A DNA stretch of 16,560 nucleotides from an uncultured Peptococcaceae bacterium (GCA_902492275.1 CABUKW010000054.1:1-16560), one strand, 5' to 3'; counted from the first letter of the stretch, positions 1 to 7,670 are shown. Notes: generated by a model not told the origin, from the sequence alone. Program-made: numbers and translations.

Positions 1-33
1 GGCAACACAAAAATTTTATATTTTTTTCATTGT

Positions 34-324
34 CTACTTGACGGGTAGCACACCATAATTCCGGCTCTTATAAATAATTTTCTCTGCCGTTTTTATCAGT
101 GTTCCATTCGAAATCGCAAAACCATAAAACAGTGTAACGATAAATAACATCAAAAACATATAAATTGGCCATGTCGTGGCAATTTTTTTCACAGCCATAT
201 CGTAAATAAATACACCATTCAGAAATGCAAAGGCCATCGCGTAGTAGCCAGTGTTTACTTTAGTACTAAAACCAAGCACCAACGACAATACCAGAGATAT
301 CAAAAATAATGTTGCAGCACTCAT
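34..324 (-). CDS. MatC-like dicarboxylate carrier, N-terminal fragment only
   Basis: The 96-residue product resembles the N-terminal domain of MatC/SLC13-type dicarboxylate carriers. It has hydrophobic segments near residues 3-20, 27-43 and 50-70, and the family-like run TLFYGFAISNGTLIK before the first cytoplasmic segment. Complete carriers of this kind are roughly 400-450 residues. This frame ends at a TAG (34-36) just after the third hydrophobic segment, and the 33 bases left show no obvious continuation. I chose the ATG at 324 because AGGAGG (333-338) lies 8 nt upstream; a TTG six bases earlier would be only 2 nt from it. The ribosome site overlaps the stop region of the flavoprotein gene, so the two are one transcript. 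Likely role: the uptake partner of the reductase, if functional. It may be a nonsense-truncated pseudogene, a split gene continuing outside the window, or a small separate membrane subunit. Confidence 0.6.
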   Translation of the reverse strand: MSAATLFLISLVLSLVLGFSTKVNTGYYAMAFAFLNGVFIYDMAVKKIATTWPIYMFLMLFIVTLFYGFAISNGTLIKTAEKIIYKSRNYGVLPVK

Positions 325-336
325 GTACAATCCCTC

Positions 337-2025
337 CTATCGTTTAATTCGGTCGCGGAATTCGGTTGTCAAGCCTTGCGCCGACAACCGAATTGTTTGA
401 AATTTATTGTTCAGCAATGGATTGGTAAAGGGATAATCGGTCCGCTTGTGATAAGCGCCACGGGATTCCCGCCGCTCCAGCGCCGATACTGCACAGGCCT
501 CAGCCAAATCCAGCAAATCCAATACTTCCAGGCAGCGCATCAGTTCATGGGAATTGTCGGCCTGCAATTTTTCCTTAGCATAGCCACGCAAATCACAAAT
601 ATATTTCCGACCGGCTGTCAATAAGCTTTCAGAGCGCACCTTGGTGCCCACATATTCCTCCATAATTTTTTGCAACGTCGTGTTGGCTTCCTTCCAGTTT
701 GCGCCAGGCTCCGGCCGCATCAAATGCTGGTATAAATGAAGTTTTTCCTGAATGACCGGCAAGCCAGTAACATCATAATCAGCCACCGACTGAATATACG
801 CTGCTGCTTTTTCTGCAGCCAAATCGCCAAACACGGCTGCCGCTGTGATATCGCCGCGCACATTGCCCACCGACTGACCGGAGGCATACAGCCCTGGAAT
901 CGTGCTCATGGCATCCTGATCAATATCAATGCCATTCATATAGAACATGTGTTCATATTGCCCGAACTCAATCATCGTTTTGCGCAAATCAATATGATAC
1001 TGATCCAAATATTCATTGATAGAGGTACAGCCTTCCGAAACCAAGGCTTTCCGCATATGCTGCTGATCTGCTTCACTGATACCGGTACAATTCATATATA
1101 CAGGCCCTTTTCCCGATTCCATCATTTTTACGAAGCAATCTTTCCAAACATCTGCGGTAGGGTCGGGCAGTTCTCTGCTCACATGAATATCCTCAATAAA
1201 GGGGCCAATCAGTTCCCCATGAATATCAGTCAAAGCGCCAATCCAAGTGCCTTTTCCCGAACGGGTAAAATATTTAGGACCAGCATGACGGGATGGCAAG
1301 TCCAAATTAACCAAACGGGCGCCTGCGCGTAACGCCATTGCTGCACCGCTGCCAGTATTAGCTGGACAGTGGGAAGTGTTAAAAATATAGGCCGGATTAT
1401 TGCCCGGATACATACGCATTGCCTCTCCCACTGCAATCAATCCTGCTTTGGCCTGGAAAATTACAACTTCAGGGATATCTTCTCTGATATTGATACCAAT
1501 TGCTCCAACAAAACGGCCTTCTTCATTCACCAGCACTTCATTCACAATAACCTTATTCATAATTTGCGCGCCAGCTTTTTTGGCCTCCTGGGTCAAGCAC
1601 GCCTTCTGATTGGCACCGTCATATTTCAGATGATATTTTCTGCGGCCTGGCATGGCATGGCCTTCAAAGTTCCATGTTCCAGTAGGCCGCATTTGAATTC
1701 CATAGGACTCCCATTTCTGAATCATGTCATAAGAACGTTCCAGCATGATACGGAACAAATTAGCATCCTGATTAGAACCAACCAGCGTATCCATAACTTC
1801 TTTCATAATTTCTTCAAAATCCGTACCGTGATACTCAGGAATATAACACAAAAAATGATCATTACCGCCGCAGCCGTTTCCGGACCGTTTTGTGTTTGCT
1901 TTTTCCAAAATCAAGGTATCCATACCAGCTTTTGCTGCAGTAATCCCTGCCTGCAAACCGCTAATCCCACCACCGATTACCAAAAAATCTGTTTTTATAA
2001 CTTCTTGACGTAAATGCAATTCCAT
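337..2025 (-). CDS. AprA / fumarate-reductase-like FAD-binding reductase subunit
   Basis: A 562-residue cytoplasmic flavoprotein. An N-terminal Rossmann FAD motif GGGISG lies at 18-23, followed by LILEKANTKRSGNG at 38-51, the ribose-binding acid plus SG pattern of the succinate dehydrogenase/fumarate reductase/adenylylsulfate reductase superfamily. A second FAD contact, GLYASGQSVG, is at 378-387. No covalent-FAD histidine motif of the respiratory FrdA type is evident. A pocket-like region carries NTSHCPANTG (216-225) and RHAGPKYFTRSGKGTWIG (246-263). The partner gene just upstream is a small two-cluster ferredoxin, as with AprB beside AprA, so electrons probably pass from the ferredoxin to FAD and on to a substrate. 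The start at ATG 2025 is set by AAGGGGG inside the last ferredoxin codons; a longer frame to 2145 would overlap the ferredoxin. The substrate is unknown: the carrier fragment downstream hints at a dicarboxylate or related anion. Adenylylsulfate reductase proper is unlikely, since no sat or apr context is visible. Confidence 0.85.
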   Translation of the reverse strand: MELHLRQEVIKTDFLVIGGGISGLQAGITAAKAGMDTLILEKANTKRSGNGCGGNDHFLCYIPEYHGTDFEEIMKEVMDTLVGSNQDANLFRIMLERSYDMIQKWESYGIQMRPTGTWNFEGHAMPGRRKYHLKYDGANQKACLTQEAKKAGAQIMNKVIVNEVLVNEEGRFVGAIGINIREDIPEVVIFQAKAGLIAVGEAMRMYPGNNPAYIFNTSHCPANTGSGAAMALRAGARLVNLDLPSRHAGPKYFTRSGKGTWIGALTDIHGELIGPFIEDIHVSRELPDPTADVWKDCFVKMMESGKGPVYMNCTGISEADQQHMRKALVSEGCTSINEYLDQYHIDLRKTMIEFGQYEHMFYMNGIDIDQDAMSTIPGLYASGQSVGNVRGDITAAAVFGDLAAEKAAAYIQSVADYDVTGLPVIQEKLHLYQHLMRPEPGANWKEANTTLQKIMEEYVGTKVRSESLLTAGRKYICDLRGYAKEKLQADNSHELMRCLEVLDLLDLAEACAVSALERRESRGAYHKRTDYPFTNPLLNNKFQTIRLSAQGLTTEFRDRIKR

Positions 2026-2027
2026 AA

Positions 2028-2261
2028 CTAGTTCCCCCTTTGCACATTTGGCGCGTCCATATGTAACATCATGTGTGACAACGGATATCGAATGGTGATG
2101 GCCTGACGGGGACAGTCCATGACGCAGGCACGGCAATGCCAACACTCATCAGGATATTTTACAACAGCTTTATTATTTTCTTTTTTCAATACGTCTAATG
2201 GGCAAATCTCAACACAGATACCACATCCAACGCATATCGCTTCATTTACCAGTGGCGGCAT
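2028..2261 (-). CDS. AprB-like 2x[4Fe-4S] ferredoxin
   Basis: A 77-residue ferredoxin with two complete [4Fe-4S] ligand sets: C10-x2-C13-x2-C16-x3-C20-P and C40-x2-C43-x2-C46-x3-C50-P. The opening MPPLVNEAICVGCGIC and the WHCRACVMDCPRQAITIR segment resemble AprB, the electron-transfer subunit of adenylylsulfate reductase, but the long AprB C-terminal tail is missing. It is the first gene of the operon and stops 2 bp before the flavoprotein start, so the two are translationally coupled and very likely form a complex. The ATG at 2261 follows AAGGAGC at about 9 nt. The promoter TTTACA-17 bp-TATAAT lies about 70 bp upstream. Function inferred: electron donor to the flavoprotein. Confidence 0.9.
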   Translation of the reverse strand: MPPLVNEAICVGCGICVEICPLDVLKKENNKAVVKYPDECWHCRACVMDCPRQAITIRYPLSHMMLHMDAPNVQRGN

Positions 2262-2330
2262 ATGAATCAGCTCCTTATTTTTTGTTCTGTATAGAGAAAG
2301 CTCATGGCCATGACGCTTATCTTTGCCTTT

Positions 2331-2359
2331 ATTATATAAGCAAATCTAATTGTTGTAAA
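2331..2359 (-). promoter_or_regulatory. Sigma-A-type promoter of the ferredoxin-flavoprotein operon
   Basis: On the minus strand TTTACA (2354-2359, five of six to TTGACA) stands exactly 17 bp before a perfect TATAAT (2331-2336). The predicted leader is about 65 nt and contains a 10-bp palindrome, CATGGCCATG (2303-2312). Two copies of AGATAT 22 bp apart lie just upstream. Confidence 0.7.
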
Positions 2360-2437
2360 ATACGTGGTTTATATATCTCTTATCGTTTTTTCGCATATCT
2401 GGATTTTTCATAACTCTTCTTCATCCAGCCGATAACG

Positions 2438-2472
2438 CAAAAATCTCCGGCCCATTTCAGACCGGAGATTTT
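2438..2472 (-). terminator. Rho-independent terminator after the LysR gene
   Basis: The perfect 11-bp stem (2440-2450 with 2462-2472; arm sequence AAAATCTCCGG) has an 11-nt loop. Read on the minus strand it ends in TTTTTGCG, so the U-tract is short and partly in the stem. It separates the LysR transcript from the ferredoxin operon promoter. Confidence 0.65.
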
Positions 2473-2504
2473 CTTTGTATACTTATTCTATTATCCATGA
2501 TATC

Positions 2505-3422
2505 TTATTCTTGATAGCAGGCTGTCTGCTCTTTCAACAATTCAAGGATTTCCTGTTCTGCCGGACTTAACGGATGGGACTTGTGAATCCATCCCACTGC
2601 ATAAGCGCCATGAAAGTCCTGCACATCCAATGGGTATAGCTGTTTTTGATATTGCTGATTGCCTGCCTGCAAGCCCAAGTCCATCACCACGTTCATAGCA
2701 TTCATACTGCTAACCACCGGACGGGTGATGACATCATTGACTTGAATAACCTCATTGGCATATCCGTTTTCCTTCAGTTTCTGATAAACCAGATCCTCGT
2801 CCAAATTTTTATTGGTAACATACCGGTACGACGCCAAATCCACCATACATAACCCCTGTTTATCCCGCAGCGGATGATTTTCTCCAACCGCAATCTTCAT
2901 CGGCCGCATAAATAGCTGATGGAACTCCAGCTTACTTTTCAAAAATTCCTGTGGGTAATAAAATTGCCCATCCAAAACCCCAATCTGCAGAAGTCCCAAA
3001 TCCAAATTTCCCAGTAAAACATCGCTGATGACATTCACATTTTTATCCTGATAAATTTGCAGCTGAATGCCGGGAAACCGCTTTTTCAGCTCCAAAAATA
3101 AATTGGTAGCCAGAATATTACAATAATAAGAGCTGGTGCCCAACACTACATTGCCGTGAACCTCGCTCTGTTCCTCCTCTAGCTTGCGGATCAGCTCCAC
3201 TTCTTCAAAAATCCGTTTGGCATGCTCCAGCACCTGAAGGCCATAATTGGTGAAGGCTACGCCTTTTTTGGTGCGAATTAAAATAACATGGCCCAATTCT
3301 TCTTCTAATTCTTTTATGGAAACCGATAACGCCGACTGCGACAAAAAAGATTCCTGTGCAGCCTTAGAAATAGAACCATATTTTTGAATTAGAAGCAAAC
3401 CATTTAATTGCGACAACCGCAT
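2505..3422 (-). CDS. LysR-family transcriptional regulator
   Basis: A 305-residue LysR-type regulator of normal family length. The N-terminal winged helix-turn-helix is clear: residues about 3-60 contain LLLIQKYGSISKAAQESF, then LSQSALSVSIKELEEELG and the wing. A helical linker follows, then a type-2 periplasmic-binding-fold effector domain starting near VHGNVVLGTSS. The start at ATG 3422 is set by GGGGAG 5 nt upstream; the frame extends 54 codons further but without a ribosome site. It is transcribed alone, from TTGTTT-17-TATACT, and ends at a hairpin 30-65 bp after its stop. The next transcript in the same direction is the ferredoxin-flavoprotein-carrier operon, so it is the likely regulator of that operon. 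This is inference from neighbourhood; the effector cannot be named. Confidence 0.93.
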   Translation of the reverse strand: MRLSQLNGLLLIQKYGSISKAAQESFLSQSALSVSIKELEEELGHVILIRTKKGVAFTNYGLQVLEHAKRIFEEVELIRKLEEEQSEVHGNVVLGTSSYYCNILATNLFLELKKRFPGIQLQIYQDKNVNVISDVLLGNLDLGLLQIGVLDGQFYYPQEFLKSKLEFHQLFMRPMKIAVGENHPLRDKQGLCMVDLASYRYVTNKNLDEDLVYQKLKENGYANEVIQVNDVITRPVVSSMNAMNVVMDLGLQAGNQQYQKQLYPLDVQDFHGAYAVGWIHKSHPLSPAEQEILELLKEQTACYQE

Positions 3423-3459
3423 ATTATCTCCCCACTTTTTACAAAAGCATGATAGGGTT

Positions 3460-3488
3460 AGTATAACACAGATATTTCCACAAAACAA
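3460..3488 (-). promoter_or_regulatory. Promoter of the LysR gene
   Basis: Minus strand TTGTTT (3483-3488), 17-bp spacer, TATACT (3460-3465), about 40 bp before the ATG. The same -35/spacer/-10 combination recurs upstream of hydF. Confidence 0.6.
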
Positions 3489-3503
3489 TTCACAACCAAA
3501 AGC

Positions 3504-3539
3504 AAAAAACAGAACGCGCTGTAGAAAAATCCACAGCGC
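3504..3539 (-). terminator. Rho-independent terminator after thioredoxin reductase
   Basis: The 7-bp GC-rich stem GCGCTGT/ACAGCGC (3533-3539 with 3516-3522) has a 10-nt loop. On the minus strand it is followed by GTTCTGTTTTTT. It lies about 48 bp after the trxB stop and upstream of the LysR promoter, so the two genes are separate transcripts. Confidence 0.75.
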
Positions 3540-3586
3540 ATCCTGCTCGTGTTTGTGTGTTATGAAATGTTTATGCACTAACAAAA

Positions 3587-4798
3587 TTAAAACTGACCTC
3601 TTAAATCCTGATCCAGTGAAATTTCACGAACCAATTCGCCTTTGTTTAATTCTACCACACAGGCGGTTTTGTCAGCGGTCACGGCTACATTATATTTCTT
3701 AGCCAAACCTTTTTTGCGGGTAATGTCCACTTCGATAAATTTATATTTATCGCCAGTTTCCCGGTTGGCTTCATCCACTTTCCCCATTTTATCCAAACTA
3801 TCGCCGAATTCTGGGCTCCAGAAGCCTAACAGTACCGGCTTTTCAGATTCCACTACATTTTTCTTGAAGTCTTCCTGTTCTTCAATGTACCGTTCTGCAG
3901 CTGTTGCAGCGGTAGCGCCGTCGCCAATAGCGGTAGAAACCTGACGCAGATATTTATCACGCACATCGCCTACTGCAAATACACCGTCTACAGAGGTTTC
4001 CATGCGGTCGTTGGTATGAATCCAGCCTCTTTGGTCTAAATCCATCTGCCCTTTCACGCATTCAGTGCCTGGCACCATCCCTACAAAGAAGAATACGCCC
4101 TGGCATGGATAATCGGTAATTTCGCCGGTTTTCAGATTTTTAATTTTTACGCCTTCTACTTCATCTTCCCCGACGATTTGATCCAATACAGAATTCCAGA
4201 CAAAATGCATTTTTGGATGGGCAAATGCTTTTTCAGCAGCCTGTTTGTTGCAGTCCAAAATACCTTCGTCATGCAATACAACCACCGTAATTTTTGAAGC
4301 AAATTTGGCGATATACATACCTTCTTCAATAGCCTGGTCGCCGCTGCCCACTACTACAACTTCTTGGTCTTGGAAGAATTCCGCATCGCAGGTTGCACAA
4401 TAGGCGACGCCCATACCGGTCAGTTCCCGTTCGCCAGGAACGCCCAGCACTCTTGCTTCTGTACCGGTGGCAATGATAACGGCTTTCGCCTGGTATTCAT
4501 GCTTTCTCGTTTTTACAAGTTTTATATCGCCGCTAAAATCGACAGATTTTACTTCTTCCTTTTTTACTTCTACACCAAAGGATTGGGCATGCTCTGCCAT
4601 TGCAGCCGTTAAATCCGGACCGGTAGAGCTTTTATAGCCAGGATAGTTTACAATTTCTCTGGTCGTAAACGCACGACCGCCCAGAGAACCTTTTTCCAGC
4701 AACAATGTTTTCAATCTGGCGCGACCGCCATAAATCCCGGCACTTAAACCTGCAGGACCACCGCCGATAATAATTAAGTCATACAATTCTTCTGCCAT
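3587..4798 (-). CDS. trxB: Thioredoxin reductase-like flavoprotein with C-terminal CxxC-less thioredoxin-fold domain
   Basis: A 403-residue fusion. Residues 1-305 are a TrxB-type FAD disulfide reductase: GGGPAG at 12-17, redox pair C134-A-T-C137, nucleotide-fold GSGDQA at 151-156, and the C-terminal FAD motif FAVGDVRDKYLRQVSTA at 274-290. Residues about 315-403 look like a thioredoxin fold (PVLLGFWSPEFGDS, then KYKFIEVDITRKKGLAKKYNV), but the usual WCGPC is replaced by WSPEFGD, so this domain cannot do dithiol chemistry. The NADPH 2'-phosphate motif HRRxxxR expected after the second fold is replaced by VLHDEGILD, which suggests NADH, ferredoxin or flavodoxin as donor. ATG 4798 follows AGGAGG at 8 nt. 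The gene stands alone, with its own promoter and terminator. It probably reduces thioredoxin or a related disulfide partner in the cytoplasm; the partner is not visible here. Confidence 0.88.
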   Translation of the reverse strand: MAEELYDLIIIGGGPAGLSAGIYGGRARLKTLLLEKGSLGGRAFTTREIVNYPGYKSSTGPDLTAAMAEHAQSFGVEVKKEEVKSVDFSGDIKLVKTRKHEYQAKAVIIATGTEARVLGVPGERELTGMGVAYCATCDAEFFQDQEVVVVGSGDQAIEEGMYIAKFASKITVVVLHDEGILDCNKQAAEKAFAHPKMHFVWNSVLDQIVGEDEVEGVKIKNLKTGEITDYPCQGVFFFVGMVPGTECVKGQMDLDQRGWIHTNDRMETSVDGVFAVGDVRDKYLRQVSTAIGDGATAATAAERYIEEQEDFKKNVVESEKPVLLGFWSPEFGDSLDKMGKVDEANRETGDKYKFIEVDITRKKGLAKKYNVAVTADKTACVVELNKGELVREISLDQDLRGQF

Positions 4799-4871
4799 GA
4801 AAATAACCTCCTAGATATTATCTCAAATTTGCTTTTATAATATTTTGATAATTGAAATCCTTCTGTTGTTT

Positions 4872-4900
4872 ATTATATAACAAATTTATAGATTTTTCAC
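4872..4900 (-). promoter_or_regulatory. Probable trxB promoter
   Basis: Minus strand GTGAAA (4895-4900, four of six), 17-bp spacer, perfect TATAAT (4872-4877), about 75 bp before the trxB start. It follows the aspartase gene without a recognisable terminator between, so read-through from the hydF operon is possible. Confidence 0.5.
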
Positions 4901-4945
4901 ATAGCTTCCGTCAATATGGCCATACAAGTTATTTATGCCGCTGTG

Positions 4946-6262
4946 TCATACGTTCTGTTCCCCTTGTTCATGTTCCCGTACTGCCTGCTCCAGTTTTCTC
5001 CGCACCAATACGGCGTCGCCGCCGCATTCATGGATGATAGCTGCAACAGCATCGTACCCCAGCGTTGGAATATAAGCGGTGGCAAAGGCGCAGGATTGCT
5101 CTAACAAATAGGCGCACTGTGCCTGATTGGCTTGTACCAATTCAATGCAGCGGGTACGGAACAGCCCGATACCATGCTCCAACAAAGAAAGGCTTTCTAA
5201 TAAGCTGTCCGCAATCAACGGCAAAAAGGCATTCAGTTCAAATTCGCCATGAGCGGCGGCCATGGTAATGGCCGTATCGTTGGCAATGACTCGCATAGCT
5301 ACCTGCATGGTCATCTCCGGAATCACCGGATTGATTTTGCCGGGCATGATGGTACTGCCTTTTTGCATCGCAGCCAGCCGCAATTCTCCCAAGCCGCCTT
5401 TTGGCCCCGAATTCATCAACCGCAAATCGTTGGCTATTTTCATCAAATTTACCGCTAACGCCTTCAGCAATCCCGATACTTCCACAAAAACATCATTATT
5501 TTGCGTAATATCCATGGGATATTCAGCCTCTGCCAGTCCAATCCCTGTCAATTCCCGCAGTTTTTCTATGATGGTAAATCGATAGCGCCGTTCTGCCGTA
5601 TCGGCCTTCCCCACCGCAGTCCCGCCGAGATTGACCTGACGTAGCCGTTCTTCAATTTTATAAATGCGCCAGCGGTCACGGGCAATGGCTTGCGCATAGG
5701 CTCCAAATTCCTCGCCCAATGTGATTGGCACGGCGTCCATCAACTCAGTGCGGCCCAACTTGTTAATATCGCCAAATTCCAATTCTTTGCGCTGCAAGGC
5801 CTGCTGCAGTTTAGCGCATTCTTCGCTGACACTGCGCAATAACGCAATAGCGGCAATCCGCAGCGCTGTCGGATAGACGTCATTGGTCGATTGGCCCCGA
5901 TTCACATCATCCAATGGATGTACGCCCGCTCCAGCCAGAGACGCCAGCACTTCATTCACATTCATGTGGGTTGTGGTGCCAGCGCCGCCTTGCAGGGCGT
6001 CTACCTGAAATTGGTCGTCGTGCTGCCCGCTTAGCACCTGATTACAGGCTTTCTCGATGGAGGCATAGGTTTCCGGCTTTATATTTAAGCTCTGATAGGT
6101 TTGCGCCGCCGCCTTTTTCACTGTCACAATGGCGTACACCAACTGCAAGTCCACCGGCTTGTATGCCAACGCAAAATTTTCTAACGCTCTGGCGGTCTGC
6201 AATCCATACAGCGCATGGTCTGGCAGCAATGCACTGCCCAATTCATCCTGTTCTGTTCGCAT
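4946..6262 (-). CDS. Aspartate ammonia-lyase-family protein of the hydrogenase-maturation operon
   Basis: A 438-residue member of the aspartase/fumarase superfamily, close to usual length. It shows the three conserved regions: TTTHMNVNEV (96-105) with GQSTNDVYP (123-131), GRTELMDAVPITLGEEF (170-186), and the mobile catalytic loop GSTIMPGKINPVIPE (302-316) with catalytic Ser303. The NPVIPE ending favours aspartase over fumarase, which usually has a Cys-Glu ending. The expected reaction is aspartate to fumarate plus ammonia in the cytoplasm. It begins 18 bp after hydF on the same strand, with GAGG about 9 nt before ATG 6262, so they are co-transcribed. Aspartase-like genes are known companions of hydE/F/G; a role in feeding ammonia for the azadithiolate bridge is inference. 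A general metabolic aspartase is the alternative. Confidence 0.88.
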   Translation of the reverse strand: MRTEQDELGSALLPDHALYGLQTARALENFALAYKPVDLQLVYAIVTVKKAAAQTYQSLNIKPETYASIEKACNQVLSGQHDDQFQVDALQGGAGTTTHMNVNEVLASLAGAGVHPLDDVNRGQSTNDVYPTALRIAAIALLRSVSEECAKLQQALQRKELEFGDINKLGRTELMDAVPITLGEEFGAYAQAIARDRWRIYKIEERLRQVNLGGTAVGKADTAERRYRFTIIEKLRELTGIGLAEAEYPMDITQNNDVFVEVSGLLKALAVNLMKIANDLRLMNSGPKGGLGELRLAAMQKGSTIMPGKINPVIPEMTMQVAMRVIANDTAITMAAAHGEFELNAFLPLIADSLLESLSLLEHGIGLFRTRCIELVQANQAQCAYLLEQSCAFATAYIPTLGYDAVAAIIHECGGDAVLVRRKLEQAVREHEQGEQNV

Positions 6263-6280
6263 GATGGCTCGCCTCTTTTC

Positions 6281-7492
6281 CTAACCTTCCAGCATCGCCA
6301 CTAAATGGGGGAATATTTCAATGCTTCTCTTTAAGATACCCTGCATATAGGCAATGGCAATGCCATAATTGGTGAAAGGAATATCCTGGTCGGCAGCACA
6401 TTTTTGCCGGTACTTCATCTCCCGCTCGTTGAGCATACAACCGCCGCAATGGATAATCAACTGATAAGGCGATAAATCGTCGGGGAATTCTGTACCGGAG
6501 GTAAAAGCAAATTGCAGCTGCTTGCCGGTATAATTTTTCAGCCAACGCGGCATTTTTACCGAGCCGATATCATCACATTGCCGGTGATGGGTGCAGCCCT
6601 CCGAAATTAGCACCGTATCGCCGTCCTGCAGCTTTTCAATGGCCGATGCGCCCAGCACTGCGCCTTGCAGTTGTCCTTTATAACGGGCCATCAAAATGGA
6701 GAACGATGTCAGCGGAATATCCAGCGGCGTATCCGCCGATACTTTGGCAAAAGCCTGACTGTCGGTAATCACCATAACCGGTTTTTTGCCCAAATGCTCC
6801 AATGTTTCCCGCAGTTCAAATTCTTTCACCACAATGGCTACAGCGTCGGCCTCTAAAATATCGCGGATTGTCTGCTGCTGCGGCAAAATCAGTCGGCCTT
6901 TCGGAGCTGCTTTGTCTATCGGCGTTACCAGCACCACAAAATCAGCCGGATGAATCAAATCGCCCACAATACGCAGTTTCGAGTCTTCTGTCGCGGCCAA
7001 CTTGCCAATCTGCTCTTTCAGCGTCTCAATTCCGGTTCGCTCTGTAGCGCTGACCAGACAGGCATTTGCTTCTAATTGCGGCACTGTACCCTTCGCCAAC
7101 AAATCGCTTTTATTATATACAAGAAGATAGGGAATTTTTTTATCCTCAAAAATTTGAATGAGTTGATCTTCCGCTTCGCTGCGACCTGCGGTGCAGTCAA
7201 TCACCAACACCGCCACATCGGTTTTATTCAGCACCTGCTTTGTTTTGCGCACCCGCAGTTCCCCCAGCGCGCCTTCGTCATCAATCCCCGGCGTGTCAAT
7301 AATCATCACCGGACCTATGGGTAACAGTTCCATGGCTTTACTTACTGGGTCCGTTGTCGTACCGCGGACTTCGGAAACTACCGCCAGTTCCTGACCTGTC
7401 ACCGCATTCACCACGCTGGATTTCCCAGCATTTCTTCGTCCAAAAAAGCCAATATGTACCCGTTCGGCCGATGGCGTTGCATTTAAACTCAT
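6281..7492 (-). CDS. hydF: [FeFe]-hydrogenase H-cluster maturation GTPase HydF
   Basis: A 403-residue HydF of normal length. The GTPase domain has P-loop GRRNAGKS (18-25), switch threonines near 45-47, DTPG (66-69) and NKSD (127-130). A dimerisation domain follows. The C-terminal cluster-binding domain has the diagnostic C300-T-H302 and H348-C349-G-G-C352 ligands (CxH then HCxxC), which bind a [4Fe-4S] cluster and the diiron precursor. HydF is the scaffold that receives the 2Fe subcluster built by HydE and HydG and delivers it to apo-hydrogenase; neither HydE nor HydG, nor the hydrogenase, lies in the window. ATG 7492 follows AGGAGG at about 8 nt. It is first in a two-gene operon with the aspartase gene, from a promoter at 7542-7570 that overlaps a palindrome. 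Confidence 0.97.
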   Translation of the reverse strand: MSLNATPSAERVHIGFFGRRNAGKSSVVNAVTGQELAVVSEVRGTTTDPVSKAMELLPIGPVMIIDTPGIDDEGALGELRVRKTKQVLNKTDVAVLVIDCTAGRSEAEDQLIQIFEDKKIPYLLVYNKSDLLAKGTVPQLEANACLVSATERTGIETLKEQIGKLAATEDSKLRIVGDLIHPADFVVLVTPIDKAAPKGRLILPQQQTIRDILEADAVAIVVKEFELRETLEHLGKKPVMVITDSQAFAKVSADTPLDIPLTSFSILMARYKGQLQGAVLGASAIEKLQDGDTVLISEGCTHHRQCDDIGSVKMPRWLKNYTGKQLQFAFTSGTEFPDDLSPYQLIIHCGGCMLNEREMKYRQKCAADQDIPFTNYGIAIAYMQGILKRSIEIFPHLVAMLEG

Positions 7493-7541
7493 GTCGATTC
7501 CTCCTATAATTTCATAATCGGTCTATCCAGTTCTATCTTCC

Positions 7542-7570
7542 AGTATAGCATACTGAAAATTGCAAAACAA
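7542..7570 (-). promoter_or_regulatory. hydF promoter overlapping a palindrome
   Basis: Minus strand TTGTTT (7565-7570), 17-bp spacer, TATACT (7542-7547). The -10 lies inside the perfect dyad CAGTAT-AGC-ATACTG (7541-7555), extended by two more pairs outside one mismatch. The dyad is a candidate operator. Confidence 0.55.
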
Positions 7571-7624
7571 CGAAAGGCCCTTTATAGTTTGTATTCTTAC
7601 GCCTGTCAAATTCCGTGCCAAACA

Positions 7625-7670
7625 AAAAAAGCAGACAGACGCTTGCAGCCAGGCGTCTATCTGCTTTTTT
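7625..7670 (-). terminator. Strong rho-independent terminator after nifU
   Basis: The 18-bp stem with one C/A mismatch (7625-7642 with 7653-7670) has a 10-nt loop and A/T tracts at both ends, so it could act in both directions. It starts 28 bp after the nifU stop and isolates nifU from the hydF promoter. Confidence 0.9.

Noticed and set aside
736..2013. Long plus-strand frames of 198 and 214 codons
   Set aside because: They are opposite-strand shadows of the AprA-like flavoprotein, with no recognisable domains or ribosome sites.
2303..2312. Perfect palindrome CATGGCCATG, with a related TATGGCCATA at 4915-4924
   Set aside because: Two short GGCC-centred palindromes in different leaders can arise by chance, and no consistent position relative to promoters was found.
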